Below are positions 44,104 to 52,984 of a stretch of DNA of 64,000 nucleotides, piece by piece. How positions within the stretch are numbered: the first letter of the stretch is position 1; every line of letters begins with the position of its first letter. The DNA comes from Methylomonas aurea (GTDB lineage: Bacteria; Pseudomonadota; Gammaproteobacteria; Methylococcales; Methylomonadaceae), in assembly GCF_024505045.1 (NCBI RefSeq), contig NZ_JANIBM010000005.1, positions 62,001-126,000 on the forward strand. The letters run 5' to 3'. The translations under genes were made by a program, and so were the position numbers. The notes beneath the pieces are model-generated. The model saw nothing but the letters and a program-made list of their open reading frames with translations, ran no database searches and was not told the DNA's origin.

Positions 44104-44141
44104 GCAGGCTCCGCCTGCCTATTGCCGCGGGGGAGGCGGAG
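44104..44141. other. Nested inverted repeats between cydX and fae
   Basis: GCAGGC-TCC-GCCTGC (44104-44118) is a perfect 6-bp hairpin. Its CTCCGCCT half (44109-44116) can also pair with AGGCGGAG (44134-44141), giving two mutually exclusive stems. No T-run follows, so this is not a classical terminator; an attenuator-like or repeat-derived structure in the 144-bp cydX-fae gap is possible. Confidence 0.4.
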
Positions 44142-44183
44142 ACATAGAATGCCGGCTCTGTTAACTGATTCCGAGGATTCCCC

Positions 44184-44735
44184 ATGTCAGATTCATTTTG
44201 GTTTAGAACCGGCGAAGCCACCGTATTTTCCAGCGAGGGTCAAGGCACCGACGCCATGCCGGAAATCCTGATCGGCGACGTCAAAGGTCCGGCCGGCCAC
44301 GCTTTTGCCAATCTGATGGGCCAAACCGCGGGCCATACCCGGATGTTCGCGATTCGCGCCACCAACCAGCAAGTGCGCCCGGCCACGATCATGGTGCCGA
44401 AAGTCACGATCAAATCGTCGGCCTACGTCAACCTGTTGGGCGGCCCGGTACAATCGGCCGTAGCCGATGCAGTGATCGACAGCGTCGCCGACGGCGTGAT
44501 TCCGCGGCTGCAAGCCAATGAATTGTGCATCATCGCGATGATCTGGATCGATCCGTCTTGCGCCGACAACCCGAATCTGGACCGCAAGGACCTGTACCGC
44601 ACCAACTACGAAGCGATGAAATTGGCGATCTCCAGGGCGATGAGCAACTCGCCCAGCATCGACGAATTGATCGCCAACCGCCACAAAATCTTCCACGAAA
44701 TGTACGATCCGGAAACCGGCGAGTCGCAGTGGTAA
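44184..44735 (+). CDS. Formaldehyde-activating-enzyme paralogue lacking the catalytic histidine
   Basis: A 183-residue Fae-fold protein. True Fae condenses formaldehyde with tetrahydromethanopterin. Matching segments include LIGDVKGPAGHAFANLM, RPATIMVPKVTIKS and GPVQSAVADAVIDSVADGVIP. Where canonical Fae has its catalytic histidine (AHIDLLIG), this protein has AMPEILIG, so the position is Met25. A serine-rich N terminus and a 25-residue C-terminal extension also differ. It therefore looks like one of the Fae2/Fae3-type homologues of methylotrophs, possibly a carrier or sensor, not the main enzyme. It converges on oxyR with a 20-bp gap. Confidence 0.88.
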   Translation: MSDSFWFRTGEATVFSSEGQGTDAMPEILIGDVKGPAGHAFANLMGQTAGHTRMFAIRATNQQVRPATIMVPKVTIKSSAYVNLLGGPVQSAVADAVIDSVADGVIPRLQANELCIIAMIWIDPSCADNPNLDRKDLYRTNYEAMKLAISRAMSNSPSIDELIANRHKIFHEMYDPETGESQW

Positions 44736-44755
44736 CCGGCTAGCACCGGCCGAAG

Positions 44756-45670
44756 TCAGGTCGCAGCGGTCGCGTCGATCTGGCCGGCGCGGTCGACTAT
44801 CGCAGCCTTCTCGACCAGCCCGCTCAGTTGTCGAATCAACTCGCCGCGGGCACTGGTTTTGCGCCACACCAGGCCTATGGTGCGGCTGGGGGCCGGAGCC
44901 GCAAACGGGATGTAACGGATGCCCGGCTCGTGGCGCACCGCGACCTGCGGGATGAAGGTAACGCCGGTGCCGGCATGTACCATTTGCCGCAGCGTTTCCA
45001 GGCTGGTGGCGCGGACGTCCTGCTCTTCGTCGGCGCCGACGGTTTGGCAAACTTGCAAGGCATGGCCGCGCAGGCAATGCCCCTCGTCCAACAACAGCAA
45101 ATGCTCGCCTTGCAAATCGGATTGTTCGACCACGCTGTTGAAGGCCAGCGGATGGCTATCGGCCACCGCCAGCAAAAATTCGTCGTCGAACACAGCCTTG
45201 CTCTCCAGAAAATCTTCGTAAACCGGTAGCGCCAACAGCGCGCAGTCCATCTGCCCGCTTTTGAGTTGCTGTATCAACTGCTCGGTTTTCTCCTCCACCA
45301 GGATCAGCCGAATCCGCGGCAAGGCCTGTTTGATCAGCGGCACCAGTTGCGGAAACAGGTAGGAAGCCACGGTGGGGAACGCGCCTAAGCGCAGATTGCC
45401 GGCTAGAGGATCCTGCGCCGTAGCGGCCAGTTCCTTGATAATCGCCTGTTCTTTCAGAATTCGTCTGGCCGAGGCGATGATGCGCTCGCCCAACTCGGTC
45501 GGCAGCACTTTTTTATTGGTGCGCTCGAACAACTGTATCCCCAGTTCGTCCTCCAGTTTCTTGATCTGGGTACTCAACGTCGGCTGGCTGATGCAGCAGC
45601 GGTCGGCCGCCTGCACGAAACTGCGCAAATCGGCCACGGCAATCAAATAGTGCAAATCGCGCAGATTCAT
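44756..45670 (-). CDS. oxyR: Hydrogen-peroxide-responsive regulator OxyR
   Basis: A 304-residue LysR protein. The start MNLRDLHYLIAVADL is set by the helix-turn-helix; a much longer frame upstream is non-coding. The two redox cysteines are present as Cys199 (DEGHCLRGHAL) and Cys208 (QVCQTVGADEE), with the same positions and nine-residue spacing as in E. coli OxyR, followed by ATSLETLRQMVHAGTGVTFIP. It should activate peroxide defence. It converges with the fae paralogue, and its promoter lies at the edge of the AT-rich DnaA-box region. Confidence 0.94.
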   Translation of the reverse strand: MNLRDLHYLIAVADLRSFVQAADRCCISQPTLSTQIKKLEDELGIQLFERTNKKVLPTELGERIIASARRILKEQAIIKELAATAQDPLAGNLRLGAFPTVASYLFPQLVPLIKQALPRIRLILVEEKTEQLIQQLKSGQMDCALLALPVYEDFLESKAVFDDEFLLAVADSHPLAFNSVVEQSDLQGEHLLLLDEGHCLRGHALQVCQTVGADEEQDVRATSLETLRQMVHAGTGVTFIPQVAVRHEPGIRYIPFAAPAPSRTIGLVWRKTSARGELIRQLSGLVEKAAIVDRAGQIDATAAT

Positions 45671-45791
45671 AACTCCTCCAGGTACGGCCGCCCTTCGTCG
45701 GCATTTTAAAGCAATCCGGAGCGTGCCGGCGGTTTGCCTCCGGCAGCAATGACTTTGCACTACAGTCATTTTTAGCCGGCGGCGGACTTGG

Positions 45792-46218
45792 TTGTCCACA
45801 GGAAAGGGTTGTTCACAAAATCTGTGCGTATCGTTGTTGATAGCAGTGGGGTTTTTTAGGCAAATATTTGTAATTAAATCATTAATTTTGGTTGCATATA
45901 GTTTGCGCAATCCCCGGTTTTTATTCGATTTGCTACCTGAATGGAGGGGCGAGCCGATCAAATTGCGCAGATTTGCACAATACTCGGTTTATATTCACAT
46001 AATCTGTGGAAAAAACTGTTGGCAATCGCTGGGGTTTGTATTCAACCTATTGTAATTTATCCTTATTTTTGGGTTGTTTAATTTTTATACAATTGCCGGG
46101 ATTTTTGCCGAAACCGACCTTTTTAGGTCAATTTTTTCCGCTGGCTGCGGTTGTCCATGAAAAAATCCCCATGCATTTTTCGTTTATTCACAGAACTTGT
46201 GGAAAAGTCTGTTGGCAA
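45792..46218. repeat. AT-rich cluster of DnaA-box-like sequences and repeats
   Basis: The 647-bp gap between oxyR and the AAA ATPase is AT-rich and holds several 9-mers matching or nearly matching the DnaA box TTWTNCACA: TTGTCCACA (45792-45800), TTGTTCACA (45809-45817), ATATTCACA (45991-45999), TGTGGAAAA (46005-46013), TTATTCACA (46184-46192, perfect) and TGTGGAAAA (46198-46206). The last four form two facing pairs. TGTGGAAAA and a downstream CTGTTGGCAA recur exactly 193 bp apart. GG-TTT-TATTC motifs also repeat. This could be a replication-linked DnaA-binding locus; no dnaA or gidA gene is near. Confidence 0.55.
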
Positions 46219-46317
46219 GCCGTTAAAAACCAAGCTAAGTGCCCGTCGCAACTAAACTGGCGTTAAATTGGCTAAAAAATATACAATCCAGCTATATCAT
46301 CTAACCGGAATTCGAAC

Positions 46318-47088
46318 ATGATCGATTGGAACAACACTTACGCGGCGATTTGGCGCCAGCGCCAGGAATATTTGCGGCCGGTTCGGCACATCGATCCGAT
46401 CCGGCTGAAACAGTTGCTCGGTATCGAATCGCAAAAGAGCCAACTGGTCGAGAACACGCTGCGTTTTTTGGCCGGTCTGCCGGCGAATAACGTTTTGTTG
46501 TGGGGCGCGCGCGGTACCGGCAAGTCTTCGCTGGTAAAAGCCCTGCTAAACGAATACATGCACGAAGGTTTGCGCTTGATCGAAGTCGACAAACACGACC
46601 TGCTGTATTTGCCCGAAATCGTCGACGAAATCCGCGAGCATCGGCAACGTTTCTTGATCTACTGCGACGATCTGTCGTTCGAGGCCGGCGACGGCTTGTA
46701 CAAGCCGCTAAAAAGCGTGTTGGAAGGCTCGATCGAACTGCCGCCGGATAATGTGCTGTTTTACGCGACCTCGAACCGGCGCCATTTGTTGCCGGAACAG
46801 ATGCGGGACAACCTGGATACCTTGCTGGTCGACGGCGAGGTGCATTATTCCGATACCGTCGAAGAAAAAATCTCGCTGTCGGACCGCTTCGGCCTGCGCT
46901 TGGCGTTTTATCCGCAGCAAACCCAAACCTACCTGGACATCGTCGACAGCTATTTCCCGGATTACCGCGGCGATCGCGAGGTGTTGCACAAGGCGGCTTT
47001 GGATTTTGCCCATACGCGCGCTGCTAAAAACGGCCGTACCGCCAAGCAGTTTTTTAACAGCGTCAGCGACGGTCAGGCCGGGTTTTGA
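46318..47088 (+). CDS. AAA-type ATPase of the DUF815 family
   Basis: A 256-residue cytoplasmic ATPase. Walker A is WGARGTGKSSLVKALLNEY near residue 62, Walker B-like FLIYCDDLSFEAGD near residue 120, and the sensor-1 asparagine lies in FYATSNRRHLLPE near residue 150. The layout is that of DUF815 (superfamily P-loop ATPases related to DnaA/Cdc6-type AAA). Function is unknown. It lies directly after the DnaA-box-like cluster and overlaps the end of the zinc-ribbon gene by 16 bp, tail to tail. Confidence 0.85.
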   Translation: MIDWNNTYAAIWRQRQEYLRPVRHIDPIRLKQLLGIESQKSQLVENTLRFLAGLPANNVLLWGARGTGKSSLVKALLNEYMHEGLRLIEVDKHDLLYLPEIVDEIREHRQRFLIYCDDLSFEAGDGLYKPLKSVLEGSIELPPDNVLFYATSNRRHLLPEQMRDNLDTLLVDGEVHYSDTVEEKISLSDRFGLRLAFYPQQTQTYLDIVDSYFPDYRGDREVLHKAALDFAHTRAAKNGRTAKQFFNSVSDGQAGF

Positions 47089-47483
47089 TCGTCCTCCAGC
47101 CACAAGCGCAAGCGGTTGGGGGCGCCCAGCATGAACTTCAAAATTTCGGCGCGGGCGGTCTCGTCAGCGATCCCGCGTGCGGTCAAGGTCTGCAGCAGTC
47201 GCTGAAATTCCTCGCGGTTGCGGCTGCCGGGTTCCGACATATCCCGGCGGCAAACGAATTCGTCCATCAAAGTGGAGCCGCAACGGCAATTGCGAAATAC
47301 CTCGACCACGGCAAATCCGTCGTCGTCGACGAAAGACTTCAACGATGATCGCCCGCCGGGCATATCGCCGGTTTCGTTGAAAAACTGCTCCGGCCCGGAA
47401 TAAACGTAGCCGCAGCTTGGGCAGCGTTTCGGAAAGGCAGATTCCAGCAAGGCTTGCAAACCTTGGAAAGCTTGGATTTTCAT
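47073..47483 (-). CDS. Small zinc-ribbon protein, unknown function
   Basis: A 136-residue protein with two cysteine pairs that could bind one zinc: CPSCGYVYSG near residue 21 and CRCGSTLMDEFVCRRD near residue 66. The remaining C-terminal half is helical (REEFQRLLQTLTARGIADETARAEILKFML). I do not recognise a functional family beyond a conserved hypothetical. It converges on the ATPase gene and is divergent from the hemerythrin kinase. Confidence 0.65.
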   Translation of the reverse strand: MKIQAFQGLQALLESAFPKRCPSCGYVYSGPEQFFNETGDMPGGRSSLKSFVDDDGFAVVEVFRNCRCGSTLMDEFVCRRDMSEPGSRNREEFQRLLQTLTARGIADETARAEILKFMLGAPNRLRLWLEDDQNPA

Positions 47484-47584
47484 GGTGTTGGCCTAGCCCT
47501 TAAAACATTCCTTAGCGTCGGCATTGTGCCATAGCATACGCGCGAGTAATATCGGGCCTTCCATCCGCTTACGGAATCTCGAAC

Positions 47585-49384
47585 ATGAGTATTTTGACCT
47601 GGAACGATCAGTTACTCGTCGGCATCGATAGCGTCGACAGCCAGCACCAGACTTTGGTGGAGCTGATCAATAAACTGGACGAGCTGGTGGCTGTGGGCGG
47701 CGACGGCGAGGGCCTGGTCGCCACGGTCGGCGAATTGGCGGATTACACCGCATACCACTTCCGGCACGAAGAGGAATTGATGGTTTCCGCCGGTTTCAAC
47801 CCGGAACTGTTTGCCAAGCACCGCGAAGAACACCGCGAATTCGTCGACAAAATCCGCCGGGTGCAGTTCGAGGCCGAGCGCGACCGCTCTGCGGTTTCCC
47901 GCGACTTGCTGGATTTTTTGGTCGACTGGCTGTGCCACCATATTCTGAAGACCGACAAGCTGATGGCGATCAGTTTGAACAGGGGCGTGGACGCCGCTCA
48001 GATCGAAATCGACCGCCACGAACATCTGGACGTGCTGCATAGCAACCTTTATTCTGCGTTGCGGGAAAGCGAGGAGCGATTCAAAGATTTGGCGGACAAC
48101 TTGCCGGCGCTGATCTGGATCACCAACGCCAAGCACATGCCGATATTTTGCAACCGGTTCTGGTTTAAAACCTTCGGCTTGCAGCGTAACGAACTGGAAA
48201 AACAGCGCTGGATGAGCGTGATCCATCCCGACGACCGGGCGCTGGTCATGGTGGCGTACAGCAAAGCGGCCGGGGAAAAGACCAAGTTAAAGATCGAGTA
48301 CCGCCTGCTCGGTCCGGAAAGCAAGATCACCTGGATCCTGGAAACCGCGGCGCCCCGGATTCGCCGCAATGGCGAGTTCGCCGGCTTGATGGGCTGCGGC
48401 ATGGACATCACGTTGCGTAAAAAAGCCGAAGCCGCATTGTCCAGGCTGAATCAGCAACTGGAGGAACAGGTCGCCGCCCGTACCCGGGAACTGACCGCCG
48501 CCAACCAAACCCTGGAATCGGAGAAAAACCAGCAAATCGAGCTCAACCGGCAATTGCAGGAAGCGCAGGCGCATTTGGTTCAGGCTGAGAAAATGGCGTC
48601 GATCGGCCAATTGGCGGCAGGGGTCGCTCACGAAATCAACAACCCGCTCGGCTATATTTATTCCAACTTGAATACCTTGCAGGAATATATCGACCAGTTG
48701 GGAGTCGCGGCCACTCTGGCCGAGCGCTTGGCTGAAAGTTTACCGACGGGCCACCCGGCCGGCGCCGAGTTCTGCGCCTTTAAAAATCGGGTAGACCTGG
48801 ACTTCATCAAAGCCGATGCGGCCGACTTGGTCAGAGAATCGCTGGAAGGTGCCACCCGCGCCAAAAATATCGTCCAGGATTTACGCGATTTTTCCCGGAT
48901 CGACAAACAGGAACAAGCCGTGTTCGATCTTGAAGCCGGCTTGGATGCCACGTTGAATATCGTCAACAACGAGCTGAAGTACAAGGCGGAAGTGGTCAAG
49001 CAATACGGCGGGATCAAGCCCTTTGCCTGCGTCGGCGCCCAGTTGAATCAGGTCTTCATGAATCTACTGGTCAACGCCGCCCAAGCCATTCCGGATTTCG
49101 GCAAAATTACCATAAGCACCGGCTATCGCGATGCCGACTGGGTATTTGTCGAGATCGCCGATACCGGCAGCGGCATGAGCGAAGACGTCAAAGCCAAGAT
49201 CTTCGATCCGTTTTTTACGACCAAGCCGGTGGGCAAGGGCACCGGTCTGGGTCTGTCGCTATCGTATAAAATCATCAAGGACCATCAGGGCTACATCCAG
49301 GTCGATTCGGTTCCGGGCCAAGGCACGGTTTTCCGAATTTTGTTGCCGCTACCTACCGCCACATTAGCGCCGAAACTGCCATGA
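47585..49384 (+). CDS. Hemerythrin-PAS histidine kinase
   Basis: A 599-residue soluble sensor kinase. Residues 1-135 are a bacteriohemerythrin: [33 protein letters not shown] and [12 protein letters not shown] supply the di-iron ligands that bind oxygen. A PAS domain (residues 155-285, [17 protein letters not shown]) and a coiled coil follow. The kinase core has [15 protein letters not shown] (phospho-His near residue 348) and an HATPase domain with N, G1 and G2 boxes ([29 protein letters not shown]). The next gene, a response regulator, overlaps by ATGA. Oxygen or redox sensing is inferred from the hemerythrin. Confidence 0.92.
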   Translation: MSILTWNDQLLVGIDSVDSQHQTLVELINKLDELVAVGGDGEGLVATVGELADYTAYHFRHEEELMVSAGFNPELFAKHREEHREFVDKIRRVQFEAERDRSAVSRDLLDFLVDWLCHHILKTDKLMAISLNRGVDAAQIEIDRHEHLDVLHSNLYSALRESEERFKDLADNLPALIWITNAKHMPIFCNRFWFKTFGLQRNELEKQRWMSVIHPDDRALVMVAYSKAAGEKTKLKIEYRLLGPESKITWILETAAPRIRRNGEFAGLMGCGMDITLRKKAEAALSRLNQQLEEQVAARTRELTAANQTLESEKNQQIELNRQLQEAQAHLVQAEKMASIGQLAAGVAHEINNPLGYIYSNLNTLQEYIDQLGVAATLAERLAESLPTGHPAGAEFCAFKNRVDLDFIKADAADLVRESLEGATRAKNIVQDLRDFSRIDKQEQAVFDLEAGLDATLNIVNNELKYKAEVVKQYGGIKPFACVGAQLNQVFMNLLVNAAQAIPDFGKITISTGYRDADWVFVEIADTGSGMSEDVKAKIFDPFFTTKPVGKGTGLGLSLSYKIIKDHQGYIQVDSVPGQGTVFRILLPLPTATLAPKLP

Positions 49385-50685
49385 ACGAGAATACCGAAGC
49401 CCCGCCCGCGCAACTGCTGTTCGTCGATGACGAACCGAACGTGCTGAAAGCGTTGAAACGCTTGTTCCGTTCGGCGGAATACAGCGTACATCTGGCCGAA
49501 AGCGGTGCCTCCGGCCTGGATATCCTGCAAACGCAGCCGATAGATTTGATCATTTCCGATATGCGCATGCCGCAGATGGATGGTGCCGAATTTTTGAGCC
49601 GGGCTGCGGAAAATTATCCGGACACAGTGCGGATTTTGCTGACCGGCTATGCCGATATCGAATCGACCATTGCCGCAGTCAACAACGGCCGGATTTACAG
49701 CTATTGCAGCAAGCCCTGGGAGGACAACGAGCTGAGAATTCTGGTCAATAACGCGCTGGAACAAAAGCGCCTGCGCCAGGAACGCCAGCGCCTGTACGAT
49801 ATCGTCCAGCGCCAGAACCTGGAATTGAAGGAACTCAATTCCAGCCTCGAGGAAAAAGTCGAAAAGCGTACCGAGCAATTGAAAAAGTCGCTGCACGTGA
49901 TCGAACAGGCCAACGAATCGTTGAAAAGGCAATATAACGAGTCGGTCAAAGCCTTCGCCAAGATCATCGAAATGCGCCCCGGCATCAAGAGCGGCCACGC
50001 CAAATACATCGCCGAACATGCCAAGGAAGTGGCACAGCGCCTGGGTTTGCCGCCGGCGGAAGTCAGAAACGTGGTGTTCGCCGGATTGCTGTTGCAAATC
50101 GGCAAAATGAGTCTGCCGGATAGCCTGCTGACCATGCCGCATTTTGCGATGAACAGCCAGCAACGCAAACGCTTTTTGAACCATGCCCAGGAAGGCTACC
50201 AGTTGCTGGCCGGAATCGAGCCGCTACACCAAGCCGCTGAGTTGGTGGGCCACCAATACGAATACTACGACGGTTCCGGCTACCCGGCCGGGCTTTCGGG
50301 TCCGGCAATACCGCTAGGCAGCCGGATTTTAACGGTGATTCGTGAATACGTGACCATGCTCGACGGCAGTATCACCGGCAGTACGATGAGCACCGATCAG
50401 GTCAAAACCCGGCTACTGTCGAAAAGAGGCACAAATTACGATCCGCAGGTGGTCGACACTTTTCTGGCCTTACTCGAAGAAACTAAGTGCAACGACGAGC
50501 GGCCGGTGATCGAAATATCCTGGACTCAGCTGCAAGCCGGCATGGAGGCCGCGGAAGTGTTGTGTAACGACGTGCTTTACCTGAAAGACCAGATCCTGAC
50601 CGACAAACACGTCGAAGACATACTCGGTCTGCGCAAGCACGGCAAAAATCTGGTGTTGCGGGTCAGGCTGGGGCAGGGACACTGA
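49381..50685 (+). CDS. Response regulator with degenerate HD-GYP output
   Basis: A 434-residue protein: receiver domain (residues 10-125; phospho-Asp60 in LIISDMRMPQ), coiled coil (130-190), then an RpfG-like HD-GYP domain. The catalytic HD pair of LLHDIGK is replaced by LLLQIGK (Leu238, Gln239) and the HHE motif by GHQYE, while DGSGYPAGL is kept. Metal binding and c-di-GMP hydrolysis are therefore unlikely; it may bind c-di-GMP or a partner. It is translationally coupled to the hemerythrin kinase and is its obvious partner. Confidence 0.88.
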   Translation: MNENTEAPPAQLLFVDDEPNVLKALKRLFRSAEYSVHLAESGASGLDILQTQPIDLIISDMRMPQMDGAEFLSRAAENYPDTVRILLTGYADIESTIAAVNNGRIYSYCSKPWEDNELRILVNNALEQKRLRQERQRLYDIVQRQNLELKELNSSLEEKVEKRTEQLKKSLHVIEQANESLKRQYNESVKAFAKIIEMRPGIKSGHAKYIAEHAKEVAQRLGLPPAEVRNVVFAGLLLQIGKMSLPDSLLTMPHFAMNSQQRKRFLNHAQEGYQLLAGIEPLHQAAELVGHQYEYYDGSGYPAGLSGPAIPLGSRILTVIREYVTMLDGSITGSTMSTDQVKTRLLSKRGTNYDPQVVDTFLALLEETKCNDERPVIEISWTQLQAGMEAAEVLCNDVLYLKDQILTDKHVEDILGLRKHGKNLVLRVRLGQGH

Positions 50686-50704
50686 GGGCTGTCCTCGGCC
50701 GGCA

Positions 50705-51244
50705 TTACTCCAGATCGGTGTCGTCCAGAATAATCGAACCGTCTGCGGCCCAATTGACTTTGGTAATCCCCGGTTCCTCGGCTTCCAGCGCGCGAATCAG
50801 CGCATCCTTTTCCGCCAGCAATTTTTGCTGGGCCCGCACCTGGTCTGCCAGCACTCGGTTTTCCAGCAGCATGCGTTTATGGGCCAAGCCGCTTTCGACG
50901 ACGTGGGCGATCTCCAGATTGCTCCAGGGCTTGTTGATGAAACGGAATACCTCGGCGTCGTTGATCGCATGCTGCGCGCCTTCCAGATCGGCAAAGCCGG
51001 TCAATACCACCCTTACTGCATCCGGTTGCAAGCGTTTGAACAGGATCAGGAAGTCGATACCGTTGATACCCGGCATCCGGTAGTCGGAAATCACCAGATC
51101 GAACATCTGCTGCTCTGCAATCGAGAGCGCTTCCTCGGCACTTTCCGCGGTTACCGTGTCATAGCCCTTCAGCAAGCGGGCGAGGGCTTTGAGTACGTTG
51201 GGTTCGTCGTCGACGATCAAAATTTTAGCGGGACTTGCATTCAT
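50705..51244 (-). CDS. Response regulator with short coiled-coil tail
   Basis: A 179-residue protein from MNASPAKILIVDDEPN; a start 66 bp upstream is less likely. The receiver domain (LVISDYRMPGINGIDF; VLTGFADLEGA; FINKPWSNLEI) closely resembles the receiver of the neighbouring degenerate HD-GYP regulator, suggesting duplication. After residue 125 there is only a coiled coil and an acidic tail, no DNA-binding domain. It lies 96 bp after the REC-kinase gene on the same strand, so the two may act together. Confidence 0.86.
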   Translation of the reverse strand: MNASPAKILIVDDEPNVLKALARLLKGYDTVTAESAEEALSIAEQQMFDLVISDYRMPGINGIDFLILFKRLQPDAVRVVLTGFADLEGAQHAINDAEVFRFINKPWSNLEIAHVVESGLAHKRMLLENRVLADQVRAQQKLLAEKDALIRALEAEEPGITKVNWAADGSIILDDTDLE

Positions 51245-51340
51245 AGCGGGCGGCCATCGGAAATCTGTCGTTAATGAGAGATAGTCTGACACGTAACGCG
51301 CAGCGTGCAAGTTTCCATGCTCGAACGGCCGGTATCCGGG

Positions 51341-52621
51341 TCAGACGGGTTGCGGGCGCGCGATCGGCAGGCACACCCGAAACCGGCTGCCCTGGCCCGG
51401 CTCGCTTTCCACTTCAATGCGGCCGCCGTGCTTGGCGACGATATTCCGCGAAATGGATAAGCCCAGGCCGGTACCCTTGCCGACCGGTTTCGTCGTGAAA
51501 AATGGTTCGAACAAACGGCTGATATGCTCGGGGGCGATGCCTTTGCCGTTGTCGCCGATTTCAACCCAGATCTCGTTCTCCCGGCAACCGGTGCGCACGG
51601 TAATAACCCCTTGGGTTTCGATGGCTTGGCCGGCGTTGATCAACAAATTCATGAACACTTGGTTCAACTGCGACGGCAGGCAATAGATCTGCGGAATCTC
51701 GCCGTACTCTTTGACGATTTTGCAGTGGTATTTCAGTTCGTTGCAGATGATGTTCAGCGTCGAATCCAGACCTTTGTGCAGATCGCTCAATTCCAACGTA
51801 TCGGTGCCGGCGTGGGCGAAATCCTTCAAATCCTGGACGATAGCGCGCACCCGCGCCAGGCCTTCCCGCGATTCGGCGATTAATTGCGGAATGTCCTCGC
51901 GCAAATATGCCATTTGTTTTTTTTCCAGCAGCGTCTGCAACTCGTTGCGGGGCGGTTCCGCGATGGCGCCGGCCGCCAACGCGCCGGAATAGGCGTCCAA
52001 AATGCAAAACAGGTCTGCCAGGTAGCTGGACAGGGTGTTCAGATTGGAATTGACGAAACCGACCGGATTGTTGATTTCATGGGCGATGCCGGCCGCCAAC
52101 TGGCCGATTGCGGCCAGCTTTTCCGACTGCAACAACTGCATGTGTACCCACTGGTTTTCCTTGTGCCGGCGTTCGACTTCCGCTTCCAAAGTCGCATTCT
52201 GGTTGCGCAGCCAGTCGCGGGCTTTTTTCAGTTCGAGTTGGGTTCTAATGCGCGCCAGCAGAATCGACAAATGGCAGGGCTTGTAGATGTAATCGACCGC
52301 GCCGAGTGCCAATCCGCGCTCTTCCTCCAAATCCGAGGTCAGCGCCGTGACGAATATCACCGGGATGTCGCGGGTATCGGCTCGGGCTTTCAATTCCGCC
52401 AGCACTTGGTAACCATCCATACCCGGCATCATGACGTCCAGCAGAATCAAATCCGGTTTGGCCGGACTGTTGACCAGTTTCAGCGCGCTTTCGCCGCCGG
52501 TAGCCACCAACACTTGGTAGTAACGCGTAAGAAACTCGCCGAAGACCGATAGATTGATCGGTTCGTCGTCCACCAGCAAAATGGTGGAACGGTGGTGCTC
52601 GTCGGGTGTGACTGAATCCAT
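51341..52621 (-). CDS. Receiver-histidine kinase hybrid
   Basis: A 426-residue protein with an N-terminal receiver (STILLVDDEPINLSVFGEF; phospho-Asp in LILLDVMMPGMDGYQVL; YIYKPCHLSIL) joined by a helix to a kinase core. The core has IAHEINNPVGFVNSNLNTL with the phospho-histidine and an HATPase domain ending [14 protein letters not shown]. The core is close to that of the hemerythrin kinase, so duplication is likely. No input domain other than REC is seen, so it probably takes phosphate from another kinase. The start at MDSVTPDEHH is preferred to one 45 bp upstream. Confidence 0.88.
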   Translation of the reverse strand: MDSVTPDEHHRSTILLVDDEPINLSVFGEFLTRYYQVLVATGGESALKLVNSPAKPDLILLDVMMPGMDGYQVLAELKARADTRDIPVIFVTALTSDLEEERGLALGAVDYIYKPCHLSILLARIRTQLELKKARDWLRNQNATLEAEVERRHKENQWVHMQLLQSEKLAAIGQLAAGIAHEINNPVGFVNSNLNTLSSYLADLFCILDAYSGALAAGAIAEPPRNELQTLLEKKQMAYLREDIPQLIAESREGLARVRAIVQDLKDFAHAGTDTLELSDLHKGLDSTLNIICNELKYHCKIVKEYGEIPQIYCLPSQLNQVFMNLLINAGQAIETQGVITVRTGCRENEIWVEIGDNGKGIAPEHISRLFEPFFTTKPVGKGTGLGLSISRNIVAKHGGRIEVESEPGQGSRFRVCLPIARPQPV

Positions 52622-52984
52622 TGGCTTCCAATTGAATCGGCGCATCCGGCACGCCACCGCTACCAAGAATCGGAATGGGCGGCCTTTCGGTGCATTGCTA
52701 AAATTGAGTCATTATCCGGATAGTTTAGGCTGCGCGCGGAGTTAAGCCAACCGGGCCTGGCCGGTCGGAATATTGCATGTTCTGATGAAAGCCGTGTCAG
52801 ACGCGATACCTTCTCCGCGCTGGCGCCGCCGCTCCGACGAGTTGGTCTTGTATTCCATGGGCAATTTATCTGCTTAAATAGTTTTAGGGGGCGAATCAAA
52901 TGGTTTTAACGCAAGTCCGGCCGCGGCCGAGACCTTATCCCGGCGGCCGCATGCCCGACCGGCCGGCATGCCTGCGGTTGCGCA
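52622..52984. promoter_or_regulatory. Divergent intergenic region upstream of the corrinoid operon
   Basis: This 363-bp region separates the divergent REC-kinase gene from the corrinoid operon. It must hold promoters for both. An AT-rich patch near 52860-52885 (including CTGCTTAAATAG) is the best -10 candidate for the corrinoid operon. No cobalamin riboswitch box or clear operator was recognised, and the first gene lacks a good ribosome-binding site. Confidence 0.4.

Noticed and set aside
45792-46266. Two short plus-strand frames (87 and 86 codons) in the gap before the AAA ATPase
   Set aside because: They coincide with the AT-rich repeat region, lack ribosome-binding sites and have no recognisable protein features.
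45671-46317. Definite annotation as oriC
   Set aside because: DnaA-box-like sites are clear, but no dnaA, dnaN, gidA or rpmH gene is near and skew cannot be computed from one window.
52622-52984. Cobalamin riboswitch before the corrinoid operon
   Set aside because: A B12 riboswitch would make sense here, but no convincing B12-box or supporting stems could be found by eye.
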